Origin: Lanius collurio
Taxonomy: Eukaryota > Chordata > Aves > Passeriformes > Laniidae
DNA length: 64,000 bases
NCBI GenBank assembly: GCA_020086605.1
Contig: JACBWW010000022.1
Coordinates: 3,649,244-3,713,243, forward strand
Direction: 5' to 3'
Below the pieces are notes generated by a model. It made no database searches. It saw nothing but the letters and a program-made list of their open reading frames with translations, and was not told where the DNA came from. The position numbers were made by a program, and so were the translations under genes. Below are positions 48,155-61,300 of this stretch, one piece after another; position 1 is the stretch's first letter; each line of letters begins with the position of its first letter.

Positions 48155-51100
48155 GGCATTTTTAACTTGATATCAGCAGGTCGCTTGTGAGGAGAGACAA
48201 CTAATAAGAATTGATTCAAGCTTCACTTTTTTCACACTGAATTTCCAGTAGCTTTGAATAACAGCTGTAAAGAGTAATCCCTATTTCCTCATTGTCACAA
48301 GACTTTTAAATATCTGTTACCTCATACCTACCTACTGGTGCCAAAGAGCTGTCACTTTTATGTCCAAGACTGTCAGTATGCCAGATCAGCCCACCGTTTT
48401 ATCTGTCCCTAAGGCCAGTTTGATGTGATGCTCATAAATGAAAAAATTCCTGAAAAATGCCTATCCTTAAAGTCTGATTTCAAATAGATATAATTTGCGG
48501 ATTTAATTACAATTTAAAATTGCAGTTGTCATATACTTTACAATCCACTTACGTTGATGAGTATTTTAATTTGGACTCTATCAGTGCTGTCAGTCAGACA
48601 TGCTTGATGTACTTATCCGTTTAAGTTCCACAGCTAAAGTATTGTATTCCTTATGAATATGGACCAATTCTTAACCTTTTTGAAGGAGCATCTGAGTTTT
48701 CACATATGCTTCGACAGTGATGAATCAGGACATGTATCTCTGCTGTTGCACTTGCTTTTATTTGTTAGGCTGGAGATCTTTGGTTTCATTGCTTGTTATT
48801 CCTTGTACCTGAGGCCAGAATTTAGGGCAATGCTATATTAGTATTAGTTTCAAAATTAGTTAAAAATATTCTGTAAAAAGTCATGTTTTAGTTGACTTAA
48901 GGACTCCAGTAATATCCCTTACTTTATTGTACTGTCATTATTTAGTGCAGGGATTAAATTTTTTGTTATCCTTTAAAAATCTAGCTCAATACATCATGTA
49001 ACAGTGTATTGTAGCCTGTGTGGCCTTCAATTCTCCAAAAACAAACATTTGCAAATTTCTTTATTCTGCAGTCATGAACCAGTATAAACACAGGAAGAAA
49101 GGAGAATGTCCCTTTACCCTACTGTAAGCCCCAGGGAACACCAAAGAAAGTAAACTGGTAGTTAAAATGGATCACAGAGCGCTGAGAATCAGAGCAGAGC
49201 ATAGAGGTGGAGTACACGTAGTAGTTTTGCAGTCAAGGAGTTTAATTAGGGCTGAGTTTCAGCAGCTTTGATGTGCACCTGTACAAATGTATACTTACAT
49301 GTCTCATGTAATTATAATCAAAACTGCCTTTAATAGATCTTACAAAAGCTAAACCAGCAGTGATGATTTGTCCTTTAGTAAATTTGGACAAATGCATGGG
49401 GATTTATGAGTATTTGCAGAAAATAATTATTTGAAAAATAACTGAATTTGTGGTTTCAATTATGCTTTTAAAATTTAAAAAAACATTTCTACAAGACTGT
49501 ACTGTCTGATTTAACATTGTCTGAATTACAGTCTTGCTGTCTTCCTTGCTCAGCACAGTTCTAGGGCAGGCTCATTACTTCTTTTCTGACCTTTGTCTAT
49601 GAGTTGGTTCTGAGATAATGTCCTGGAAGGCTTCAAGGCTAATACATCTTTCTGATTGAACAGGATTCCCTTGGTGTTCCAGGCTTTTTGGTTTTTTCTC
49701 TGAGCTATCCTAGTGACATGTACTCAACACAGCACTACATTCATTAGTGCTGAAAGTGTCCTGCTGATCTCATAGCTGAACAACTGAAGTAAAAATTACT
49801 GAAAAAGGGCCAATGATCCTCTCTAACTTTCTATGTAAAAACTAGTGCAGAAGGTGCATCAGTGATTTGTGTCTGTACCCTTTTAAGACTCTATGGCAGC
49901 ACAAAACAAGAGCTGTTTCTCTAACCAAAATTTGTGTTGGTGATTATAGGAATAGCTTCAGACTATAAATCAAATGCATTCAGAAATTGATTAATGCTTA
50001 ATAAATCTCTATTGTCTTGACAACTTTATAGCAATTTTTCTTTGTATAAATACTGGTGTTTTAGAATTCAAACTTCTTGAAGTGAGTGTTTCAGGGGAAC
50101 AGCGAGATCAGTTGTTTAGTAGAGGGCTTTTGTTTTAGCAGAGGTTAACAAAAAGCCAATGTACTGAAAGCTACTCATAGGATTGCATCATCCAAGTCTG
50201 AGGTATCTGTGGATAAAAGTTACAATTGCCTTCTTGTTTATCAATTTTCTGTCTCTTCTAAATCTGAGGCCATATTCTATAGGAGGAAAGCAGCTTGACC
50301 CAAAAATCTGTGATGTGTTATTTTCTATGGTGCTGTCAGTCGCTGCTACATCAGCTGGGAAAGCTGGGGCAGAAAGGTTTGCAGTGAGCTGACTTTGCAG
50401 CCCTGTCTTTTCTCACAGCACACTTTTGAGGAGCTTTCTTCAGCTGAGTTGCACACATAATGGTTGTTCATCTCTTTCTGCCCCTATGTGGACTTTGGCA
50501 AGTGTCACATTCTTCCTGTGTCTGCTTCAAATCTCTAAAGTGTGTTTACCAGCACCCTATAAATTCTAGATCTCCTTTAACTTGGAGGAGACAGGCAAGG
50601 AGATGATACAGCTCTTGCTGATAAGCTGTTTACTGTCATGTGCTTTGTTAGTTCAGCTTTCTTTTGATCGACTTTCTATAGTGTGTAGCTTATCTGTAAA
50701 TAATGCTGAATCGAGAAAAAACACAGACAAAGAGAAGAAGGACTGGTTTTATCCACTTTTGCTTAAAAACATAAGATCTGTATTTTGGTGGTTTTAGTGC
50801 TTAGGATATATTGTTTCACAGTACACAACTTGGACAGATGTGATACATGGGGCTTTGCCAAGACAAAGACTGTAATATTCAACTGTCATCTCTAAACTTT
50901 ATGTTTTAAGGTTGGATAAAGCAGCATTGAGACAGGATAGTTTTGTCAGGGCTGTCTGGAAATAAAATCTTCAAAGGAATAACGATGGGAAATGTTATAT
51001 TGTAACTTGTATTAGAGCAGCATTGGTAAGCATTTTTCCCAGGAAGAGGAATGCAAACTCCTATGACAGAAACACATGAGCAATGCATCACTGATACACT

Positions 51101-53778
51101 TCGAAAGACAGAATTCATGTGAGATCTTTCTTGGTAGTGGAGATGAGTAGAATATGGTATGTGAGCCCAAAATGTGGGCCCTACTGACAAGAGAATGAAG
51201 ACTTGTCTTGTGCCAATCTTCCTTCTGCTCTCTCTAGAACCTCCTGCTGAATTTCCCAGAAGCAGACAGATGTGGGTGAAAAGTTTGGGGGTTTTTGTTT
51301 GAGTTTTTTTGTTTGTTTTAAAATACACTTTTGCCTAAAGGAGCCATGTTATTCCATGGTCCTGTGGCAAGTGGGCTTTTACAGCTTATTTTCCTTATGG
51401 AGGTAGAAACATTCTGTAGAATCACTGCTCAGTCTCTAAGTTTAAAGGCTGAGCCCTTGGAGGAGCAAAGACCCTCTAAGCTGTAAAAACCCCACAAACT
51501 CAGCTGTCAGGACCTTTATAGAGTTGATCACGTGTAGGAATAGCAGGTGGCAGCACTATTGCAGGTTTGCTGCCCCTAAGAGCCTCCACGTTGGGCAGCC
51601 ACCTGCTTTGTCGGTGTCTAGAGCTTTTGGCTGGAACATGAGCTTTATGAGCACCTGAAAGTAAGGATTTAATTTATGATAAAAACTACTCGTTTCTACC
51701 CAGTCATTACTTATGTGACTAGATTTCTCAAAGATAGTAGGCTGCTTGCACAAATAACTGCTCAGCTGAGTAAGTCGTAATACATCCCTTATCTCTTGTC
51801 AAGCAGTCAGTTTCTTCAGTTGAAAGAAACTTAATTACCATCATTAATTGCTATGTTATTTATTAAACTGTCTTGTATTTGAGTGTTGTCACTAGCAATA
51901 AATGTAAAAGGGCTTGAGGATCATTAGGGAATTATTTATACTTGATTTTATATGCTTCTTAGGTTGCTCTTAAAAACATACCAGTCCTCAAATGTTTCCA
52001 ATACTAGAGCAGTTTAAAATCTATTTAGTTTGTTCTCTTGATATTTACTTTTTTTTTTTTTAAAAAAAAATCTGTTATTTAGGTATGTCTTGAAAGGATA
52101 GGGATACTCTCTGGAGTTTACAATTTCTATTATAGTCCTCTCTTTCCCTGGGAGAGCAAAAATGTGTGCATAGCCTTTTGAGCCTGTTGTGGCTCAGGAT
52201 ATGCACCAGTGGAACTTGCAGCCTTTCATCTTTTTTTAAATCTGCTTTCATAGCCACAGGTATAAATGAAGTATTTGTTTCCATTTTCTCTAATTTTCTG
52301 CTTAGTTTCTACAAAAGCAGACTCTTGAAGGCTTTAAATAATCCGTTACTAAGATGCTTTTTTTTCTTGCAATGTTATGGGCTTTTTTTCAACAGGGAAT
52401 GGACTGTTTTGTGCAGTATTGTAATCTAAAACTTCCCTTCTTGCTGGGCAGGCTGCTTTTACTTTCTAAGAGGTGTTTGGGAACTAGATATAGAGAAGTG
52501 CTGGGCATAAGTTGAAAAACAATAGATTTTTAAAAAAATCAATTAATAGATCTTAGCCAGCGAAGGGTGACATTTCAATTTAATATCAAGTATAGTCACT
52601 AACCCTTGCTGCCATTCTCTGTGACCATTCCATCTTCCTAGAATTGTGTTGATTTAAATTGAATCAAAATTCAAAGTTACTACAAAGTCAGAATTTTTTA
52701 TGATGCTGTAGAGAAAATTAGTTTGTTCTTTTCCTCACACATTTCTAGTTTTTGCTAGGTTTTTGGTTTTGTTTTGGCTTTTTTCTTCTGAAGGACAAAG
52801 GGAATACAATTCACCTGGCTTTGTTAGCTGCCTCTGGTCCACAGTTTAGTCATTCTTCTTTCTGTTTCAAAACAGTTGAATCTCTTTTGTGACTTCTTTT
52901 TTCTTTTGCATTTCTGGTATTCTCTCTGTTAGAAGTGGGAGGAACTGTGCCCAAAACCAGATGACATGAGTGTGCTGTTGGCCAGGAAATGCCAGTTTAA
53001 GCAGTAATTTGCTTACAAATGTTTACTCTAGAAGTACATGACCTAAGTAATGAATGTCACGTGTTCCTATGCTGCCAAAAGCTACTGTCAGCATAATCCC
53101 TACAGAAACAACAATGCCAGTATTCTGGGTGCAGAAAATGGAAAAGATAATATCACTAATGCACCTGTGTATTTGCAAGTTTGTATGGATGGGTACTTCT
53201 GATTTTTTAAAAAATCTAAATATAATTTATTCACTAATAAATACACTCCAATTGCTCATATTTCAGGACCCAGATAAAAGAAAAAAGTAGAGAGTATTTG
53301 GACAAAGTGTGATAGGTGTGTAGTCAGGATCCTGACAATGTCTTCAGATAGCTTAACATTTTGGCAAAAAGTTATATTTACCTTCTTGCTGTTCTGGTTG
53401 TTCAATTTGGATGATTTTAAATTTAATTTTAAAGAGATCTTGTGATTGATGCTTGTCAGAAGTATCATGCCCTGCATCATGAAAGGGACATTGTGGTCAT
53501 ATTTTGTTTTGCCCTTTGTTGCTTATATGCTGTATCACAATTTAATTGTTTTTTAGCACAAATGAGAGTAGTGGTTGCACTTTGCCCAGAGACAGCAGGA
53601 AGTAATCATATGTATGGAAATGGAAGATGGTTAAGCTGTTTGGGAACTGGATAACTTCTGTATGTTGCTGTTTTCTTTCTTTCCCTCTAGCCTGGATAAA
53701 GCATTTATTTGTATGTGTTTTTTTAATACTCCTTTCTTCATTGTTGTTTTGTTTTTTTTTTTTTCTTTGCTGGGAAAG
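48155..53778. other. AT-rich intergenic sequence
   Basis: No recognisable gene. A T13-A9 tract (52049-52070) is the only notable simple sequence. Frames up to 140 codons (50906-51328, minus strand) show no recognisable domain or neighbouring exon pattern. Confidence 0.55.
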
Positions 53779-56700
53779 TAGCTCTGGAAAATTGCCAGAG
53801 CTTGTTTTGGAGGAAAATACAATGAGGAGAATGCAGATTCCTGTAAGTGATGTGCATGCTGTCTTGTGTCAGGAGCACACAACAGTCTAAATTTAAAGAG
53901 CCTAAGATGAATATTTCATGTGTGCTGTAACATTTAGAAGAAAAACTGAATTTTATAGAGAAGTGGTATTGGTAACACCATTAGTAATATTTAGGGCAGA
54001 TAGTTGCATTTTATTATTGCATAAATTAAATTAATAGACAAATTGGATCACTTGATCTCCAGTGTTTCAACCAAGAAAACACAGTTAATAATGGCAGAAT
54101 TGGGAAGGAAAACCATGACTCCTGAGAGGAAAGTTATTGTTCTGTATTTTGGAACTTGTCTCTGTCCATATCCTTATCCAATGAGTATTATTTTGTGATA
54201 TGATTGAAGTACACCTGTGTACTTAAAATTACAGTCCACAGCTGCAGACAAAACCTTGAAATTGTTGAAATACTTGATGCACCCTCATAGATAGGTGAAT
54301 AGATGCACCTTTACTCACAAGCGTTACCAAATGATTTCTGAGCCTGCAAGTGGAGTGGGCACAGGAATTAGGGACTTGACCCCTGAGATTCTCCTTCCAT
54401 GGCAATGCTGTGACTTAGTTATTACCAGAATATCTCATCACTGCAAGTAGATTTTCCCTTTCTGTTCTTTACTTATTTATTTTGCCCCCAGGGTGCTTTG
54501 GTTGGCCTTAATGGAGGAGCAGAAGCCTTTCAGTTGCATGCTTATCAGGATGTAAAGAGAATTTTGCTCTTACTCACCACTGTAAGTTGTGACAAATCTA
54601 ATGAAATAAGTGAGCTATACAAGTTCTTTAAATGAAATAAAAAGTATTTATCTTGTCTCCCCACTCAGTCTTGCTAGGATACTGGATACAGTAAATAACT
54701 TTTCCACAGAGATGGGAAAAATAATTAATGTAATTGTTCTTAAAGGGGCATGGCATGCCTTTGTTTCTTGATCCATTTCTGCTTTGGCTCCCTGACTTCA
54801 AAGCCTGACATGTACTTTAATGCAGCAATTCAGTGAACTACTGTCTAGTGAAAGAATTTTCTAAAAGCCTCTGTTTTGGTAGGGGCAGAATTGAGGCATC
54901 ATTCCTTCTTCCAGAGTAAGTCTGCATTTAGAGAACTATATTTTTTTTGTTCTTTTTCCCTCTGTATGAGCTATGTATCCAGCTTAAGGGATTTATTAAA
55001 AGCCTTTTCACTTGTTTGTGTTCAGGAGAGGGGGAAAAAAAAGTTATTTCTTTGATGTTCCCAAGGCTTTCCACATAACTGGATTAAAATCTGAAACCAT
55101 GTCAAGCAAAAGCTATGACAGTAATGTACCCTAATTTGTTTCCCTGAAGATTGATGTGATGGGTTATTCAAGCTTACCTGTATCTTCAGTTGTTTGAATG
55201 TCTAATTTCTAGATAGTCATGTATTATTGATCTTTAATGCTGATAGTAACCTGCGAATAAAACAAGAAATGTCTAACTATTCCGTTATATTTTCCACAAT
55301 ATCCTTCTTTCTATCCTGAATACATACATCTTTATATTTAGTTTGTCCAAGATGAACATATACATATTTTAAATCATATGTCTGCATTCTTATAAGGCTG
55401 CTGGGTAACTGTTTAGCAGATTATCCCCCCTATTTGTGACAGATATTAATGGGTCAGTATTTTAAATGATTGCTATGTGAACATAACATTGTACTTTCTT
55501 ATGTTTATTTGCATTGGAACATGAATTATTATCTGCATACAGACAGCAGAGAGCAGTAGTCTGGGCTTGGTCAGATGGTGTGAAGGACAGGGATAGAAAG
55601 TAATTTCATAATCAACAGCTTTAATGGATGATAATACTGTAGGAAAAAGCAGAGCTGGCTGGCTTTGGCAACATATTCAATCTGAGGGTACTTTTGTTAT
55701 TATTTGAGCTAACGCTGACATGGAACTAATGAAGATACATTTATTTAGATGTGCTGTGTGCAGATATTACTGGACACATGGCCCCATCTGATGAGAAAAT
55801 AGGTTTAGCCATTTTTTTAAATGTTTGCTGCTGGAGCAGGGTAAAGAGGACAATACTCTTGAATAATCAGATTTGTCTGTGCTTAAGAGGTTTTTTGCAC
55901 TAGAAACGAGGAACTTGGTCGTTTATCTACTTTATGCCCCATCAGGATAATGAGAGATGCATCTCTGCAGCTGACTGCTACAGTGTAAAGAGTTCAGGGG
56001 TGTGAGGAAAATTAGACCTATACATGAGGGAAAAACTTCGCTGGTAATAAATGGAACAAATTGTGCACTAGAAGACTGGGGTGTTTCAATGATGCTGTGG
56101 TGTTTCTGAGTTTTAGAAAAGTAAAGCTATTTTCAATTTTCAGCTTTATATTGGTGCTAGAGAGACATACAATTTTTGCCTTGGGTTACATCCACAATTC
56201 CGTTTTTCAGCCCTTTATAGGCTGTGGCTGTGTAGTATCTAGTCTCATACTTTTGTAACCTAACCTTTCTGTGTATATACTTTACTACCTAGCTTTTCCC
56301 TTTCTGTAAGAGGTTGTGACAAAGATTTTCTTCCAAAACCCTTTTAAAAATAGTGAAAATAAGCATTAGATCAGATGTGGCATTTTGCTTATGTAGCTTG
56401 CTGCTGGGAACGGAGAACCTGGTTTCATTTAATTTGCTAAATTGTCTTTCAGTTCGTCAATTCTAGGCATTAGCCATTAATATTCATACAAAGTCTTCCT
56501 TAAAAAGAAAAAAAAATCAATATGCACATCTAACCTTAATAAGAGGGGTTTGCTGTTAATCAATAGGATCACTAACATAATGAATTGCCCTTCAAAATAG
56601 CACTCTAGATGTTTGGCTGTCTTGAAATCTTTCAGCTTGAGTGTGCTTTTGTGTTGAAAAGTATTCCAGTAGGTTCAGTAAAAGTGATGTCTATTATTCA

Positions 56701-58352
56701 TAGGGCATCCAGATCTTGCTCCTTAAGAGAGTGTGATTTTTTTGGATGCTTATAGACTGAATCTGGTGGACTTTATATTAGCCCCTAGAATTTGACTCCT
56801 GTCTGAAAGTGAATCAGAGCCATTTACTTTTCCCCCCTGGATATATCATATGGGAAATTTTTGTTCAGATTGGCCTGGATTGTCATTCATTTTAAATATT
56901 CTCCCATCACTCCTGGAAGTGTTTCCATGATGAAAGAACGGAAGGTAGCCCCATGGTTAGGCACTCAGGAGACAGGTTATTACATCTTCAAATATACAGC
57001 AGACAAGTGGTTCTGTTTTGAGATGGGCTTGGCTTTCTGCCACTTCCTTCAGTCAGTGTCAGCTGTTCTTTGTGACTCAACAAGGCAACAAAACAAGCTG
57101 CAGTTTCTTGCAGTTTTACAGAAATAATTTTTATTATACTCAAAGTCTGATGTGACTGTTCCTTATCTTTCGGATTTTTTGGCAAGATTAATTTCTGTGT
57201 GGTCCTATGGCAAGGATAAGCCATGACCTCCAGTTCTGACTCACATAAAACTGAATTCAATTGCATCAATTTCCCTCAGTACTTGTGATCCTTGTATGAT
57301 CACCGTGCAGATTTTTGTTTGGTTTTAAATTATTCACAAGCTATTTGGGAATAGGGAAATTAATGTAAAAATAAATTTTATTTTTTTCTACTTTTTGTTG
57401 ATGCTCCTCTAAGCCTCAAAGGGTACTTCTTACTTTGAGCTCCTTGTTTGGTACTGTTGCTGAAGAACAGTTGGTAGCCTTTACTTGTGTTCCTGAGGGA
57501 AAGAGAGAGTACTGAAAAAGGAGTGCATTTATGCTTTTTATTCATCTGGCTGAGCATTAGTATTTTTCAGCTGCAGTAGTGTTAGAGGTGGTGCTAAATA
57601 TTGTCATTAAATCCTGATGTTAAACATCTGGCAACTTGTGATGGAAACTATTCTCTGAATGTATATAATGCAGCTTTTTATACTTTATGTATTGGCATTT
57701 AAACCAGGTATTTCTTAATTTTAAACACCGTCATGCAATATTTAAATCTACTTCTTATAGCTCTTTGTGGGCAAAATTCCACATTTGCTTTAGAAAGCAT
57801 TTTATCTTATGATGTTAATAATTGAAGGAAATTTGGAACTACTATTAAAAAACAACCAAACCCACCAAACTTGTATGTTCTGACAATTCATAAGTAATGT
57901 TTGTATTCTGATAATTCAAGTAAAGGATGTCTTTTCCTTATGCTAATGTCTGTCCTTTCTTCTACTCTGATGAGGAAAGTGCAGTACAGTAAAGCTTTCC
58001 AAGTCTGAAGCTTTATTAGTTCAGGATCTTAAAGGCAAAGAACTTAGTTTTCTTTTATTCCTACTTCTCTTGCACAGATGTGAGAGCTTCTGATCAAATG
58101 TATTAAAACAGACAAAATGCAGAAGTGTCTGGGGGAATGTGATAACCTTAGGAGTCATACAGAGCTCTAAAAATTACCTAATATATGAGATTATTTTAAG
58201 TATCTGTTACTTTTGGTTTGTTTACTAGACACTTGAATTATACATAGATATTTTGTCCTGTTTTTTTATATTCCAGAATTCCCTTAATGGTTAAAGATAA
58301 CATTTAATGATGACAGAAGATTAAATGGCCTGTGCAGAACCTTTCGCCTCTG
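53779..58352 (+). ncRNA. Candidate exon cluster of an unannotated spliced transcript (speculative)
   Basis: Three short segments are flanked by good splice signals on the + strand: 53779-53842 (64 bases, after a T-rich tract ending GGGAAAG, donor GTAAGT), 54492-54581 (90 bases, after TTTGCCCCCAG, donor GTAAGT, open for 30 codons) and 58277-58352 (76 bases, after TTTTTTTATATTCCAG, donor GTAAGT). The peptides they would encode match nothing I recognise, so a lncRNA is the more likely reading if they are real. Chance GTAAGT sites are expected in 30 kb, so confidence is low. NETO2, the next gene in human order, was not recognised here. Confidence 0.18.
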
Positions 58353-61300
58353 GTAAGTGAAAAGCAAACATCTTCACTCTACTAGATCTCTTTGTTTTTC
58401 ATTACTACAGAAAAATTAAAATTATTTGACTTGGCCTCAGGCCTTCAATAGCTCTATTGGGTTATTAAAAATACAGTGAAGAGTCAGTAATGAGTGGTAT
58501 TCCTTATGTACCTTGGCTATTTGTTCTTTACAAATAGAAGTTTGATTACAATGGTTAAGAGACTTGGGATTTATTGACTTGTCTTCCTACATTTTTTTTT
58601 ATCTCATAATTGCTTTCAAGAGTATTTTCCTGCTTTTTTCACCCCCATTAACTACTGAATGATCATTTTCTGTAATAATCAGTAGCAGCTGAGAATGCTA
58701 GCCAGTAAACTCAGGCCTAACAGCTGGCTTTTTCCAAATTATTAGGAGTATTTGAGGGTGCTTACTGAAGTGATGGAACCTAAAATATTGCTTAGGTAGA
58801 ATTATGGACTTTATTATCTTGAGAGTAATTCAACTGCATTGGAGGGTGAGTTAAATAGTGTATCAGAAATGTCCAGTGGTTAATATTTGATTGTTTCCCA
58901 TTTTGTATTTTAAACAAAGATTTCTTTAATTGTCAACTCCTCTCCTGTCTCTGCAAATAGCTTAAACCCTGGATTCCTGTGTTACTCACAGGTGAATGTA
59001 GTTGTTGTTACAGACATGTTATGAGCAAACCAGAGGCAAACTAAATCCTCTCACAAAAAAAACACAGGCTCTTTTAATGCTGGTATTACTTCCCCATGAA
59101 ATACTAAACCTTGAGTATTAGAACACTGATGTACTTTGTTCCAGTTTAGCCATATTCATTTGAGGTTAAGCAGATAATCCTGTGAGCTTTGAGTTTTCTT
59201 TGTAGTCTCTCACTTCTCTGGTGGAAAATAAGCTGCAGTACAGTCTTAGAAATTAACGTAATGCTTAAACTCTCAGATGCTGTGGTTTAACGATAAATAC
59301 TTCACAGTATAATCCTTGCTCCTAAATAACATTTGGAAGGAAGACAGAAGCAACTTTATGTAGGTGATAATGAGCTTTGAGGCTAATTATAAGTTGTAAT
59401 ATGCATATATTTCTATATATGAATTAAGAAAATATTTAAATATGTTTTAGCACATTAAAAATGTCTAGGAAACCTGTGTGTGGCATGAGAAGTAATTATT
59501 TGGGGAAAATGATGTGATATGCATCTATTAAGAGCACTAATGGTTGACATCATTCCATCCTTCAGAAGGAATGATACAGATTTCAAACCAAATTATTGGT
59601 TTGAAAAATAATTAAAAAATTATTTTTAATTTTTGAGGTATGTAGGTCTTAGGTATCTATTATTTGGCTTATCGTAATACTTTGTTTTTTCTTGAACAGA
59701 ATTTGGCATGAAATTTTTAGGGGTTTCTCCAGTATACAAATTATTACCAGAAATTATGAGGTGGTAGTAGAAAGAGGTACAAAGACATCAAGTTCTTTGT
59801 TTCTCCCAGAGCCTGGCTCTGTAAGAACAGACTTATAAAAACTAAGCTGTTTTATCTGGTATATGGTAGATTATCTTCAATAGTGAGATAAGAGGGAAAA
59901 AGTTGACCATTCAGAAATTACTGTTGTTGATCTATGAAACAGATGGAAAAAGATTTTTGTTAAGCTGATTGTGTAAAATGGAGTGTAGCAAAGGAATTTG
60001 AATATGAAAATAACCTTGCAGTTCCATGGTGACACAGAACCACACATTACAGCACACTGACATGTGATTTGTGCATTTACAAGGGGGATTTATGCTGTAC
60101 AGAGGTGCTGATTAGATATCAGACGACTGATTTTTGCAGTTGCAAAAATAGTAGTTTTATATTGTTAGGTTGAGATGGGTGCTGTAAATACTAATTTTCA
60201 AAGCATGAATCAACTCATCCAGGTTTTTGATTTTAAAATCCTTTCTCCCATTATAATTATATTCTGTTTTAGCAGTGTGATCTCAGTGTAAAATCAGCTT
60301 ATCTTTCAGGCTGACATGGATTAGGAATCTTGTTTTGATAAACAGTCTACAGACCTAAGCAATCACAGGACTTATATGACAACTTTGAAATAAGGACATG
60401 TAAAAGTAAATGGACTTGACAGAGTTTTGCTGTGGACAGATATATAGAGCCTGACCATATAGGAAGTTCAGACTGTAGCTGTGGTTTCATACATCCACAT
60501 GAATTCAGGTGTTCCATTTCAAGCAGTAATTTACTCATCCTCCTAGGTATATGGGCTAAGATATTTTTAACATTTTAAATTTTTTTTTAATTACTTGTGC
60601 TGTTTGTATCCTTTCAGATAAAGGATTGTGCTTAAATAATTTGGAAGTTTAAATGTCATGATCAATGATACAAGAACCTTATTTAGGGACAAATTTGTTT
60701 TACAAATAAGAAAGCCTTTTTCCCTCATTCAGCAGATTTGCTGCTAACGCACAGAATTCTTTGTACCAAGTGAAAAACAAAGCAGTGTATTTTAATGACA
60801 TAAAGATTCTGTGAAGTGTACATGAGAAGCATCTTTTCTTGTAAATCAGTGACAGCTCTTTTCATAACCCTTCTTTGTATTGGTTTAGTAATAATACACA
60901 GTCATTATTGCAATATGCCATTGTAATTTGTAGATGCTATGAGGTCATCTTGTCTATAGCAGACAAGAGAACCCCGTACATTTTAAGTACACATTGGCAT
61001 TTCTGAGATCACCGAGGAGTCAGGAACAGCATTAAGCCTGAGCTTCCTATGCCACTGTCATCATCTCTGGAAATGCAGATGTCTGCTCACAGAACTCGCA
61101 GGAATTGTAAATCACAGCCACTTTTATTTTCATGTTGGCTGTAGCTTTACTTACACAATTTTCATCACAATTCATTCTTCATGTCAGATAGTTTGCTTAG
61201 ATAGTCTAAGCCACTATGATAAAAGGAAAAATGAATTAGAAATACCAAAAAGTAGTCAATGCTGTTGGTCTTCCCCTGGTCAGTGTGTGTCTAGTGAGTG

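Noticed and set aside
50906..51328. 140-codon minus-strand open frame
   Set aside because: No recognisable domain, repeat or splice context; its length is compatible with chance in 30 kb of sequence.
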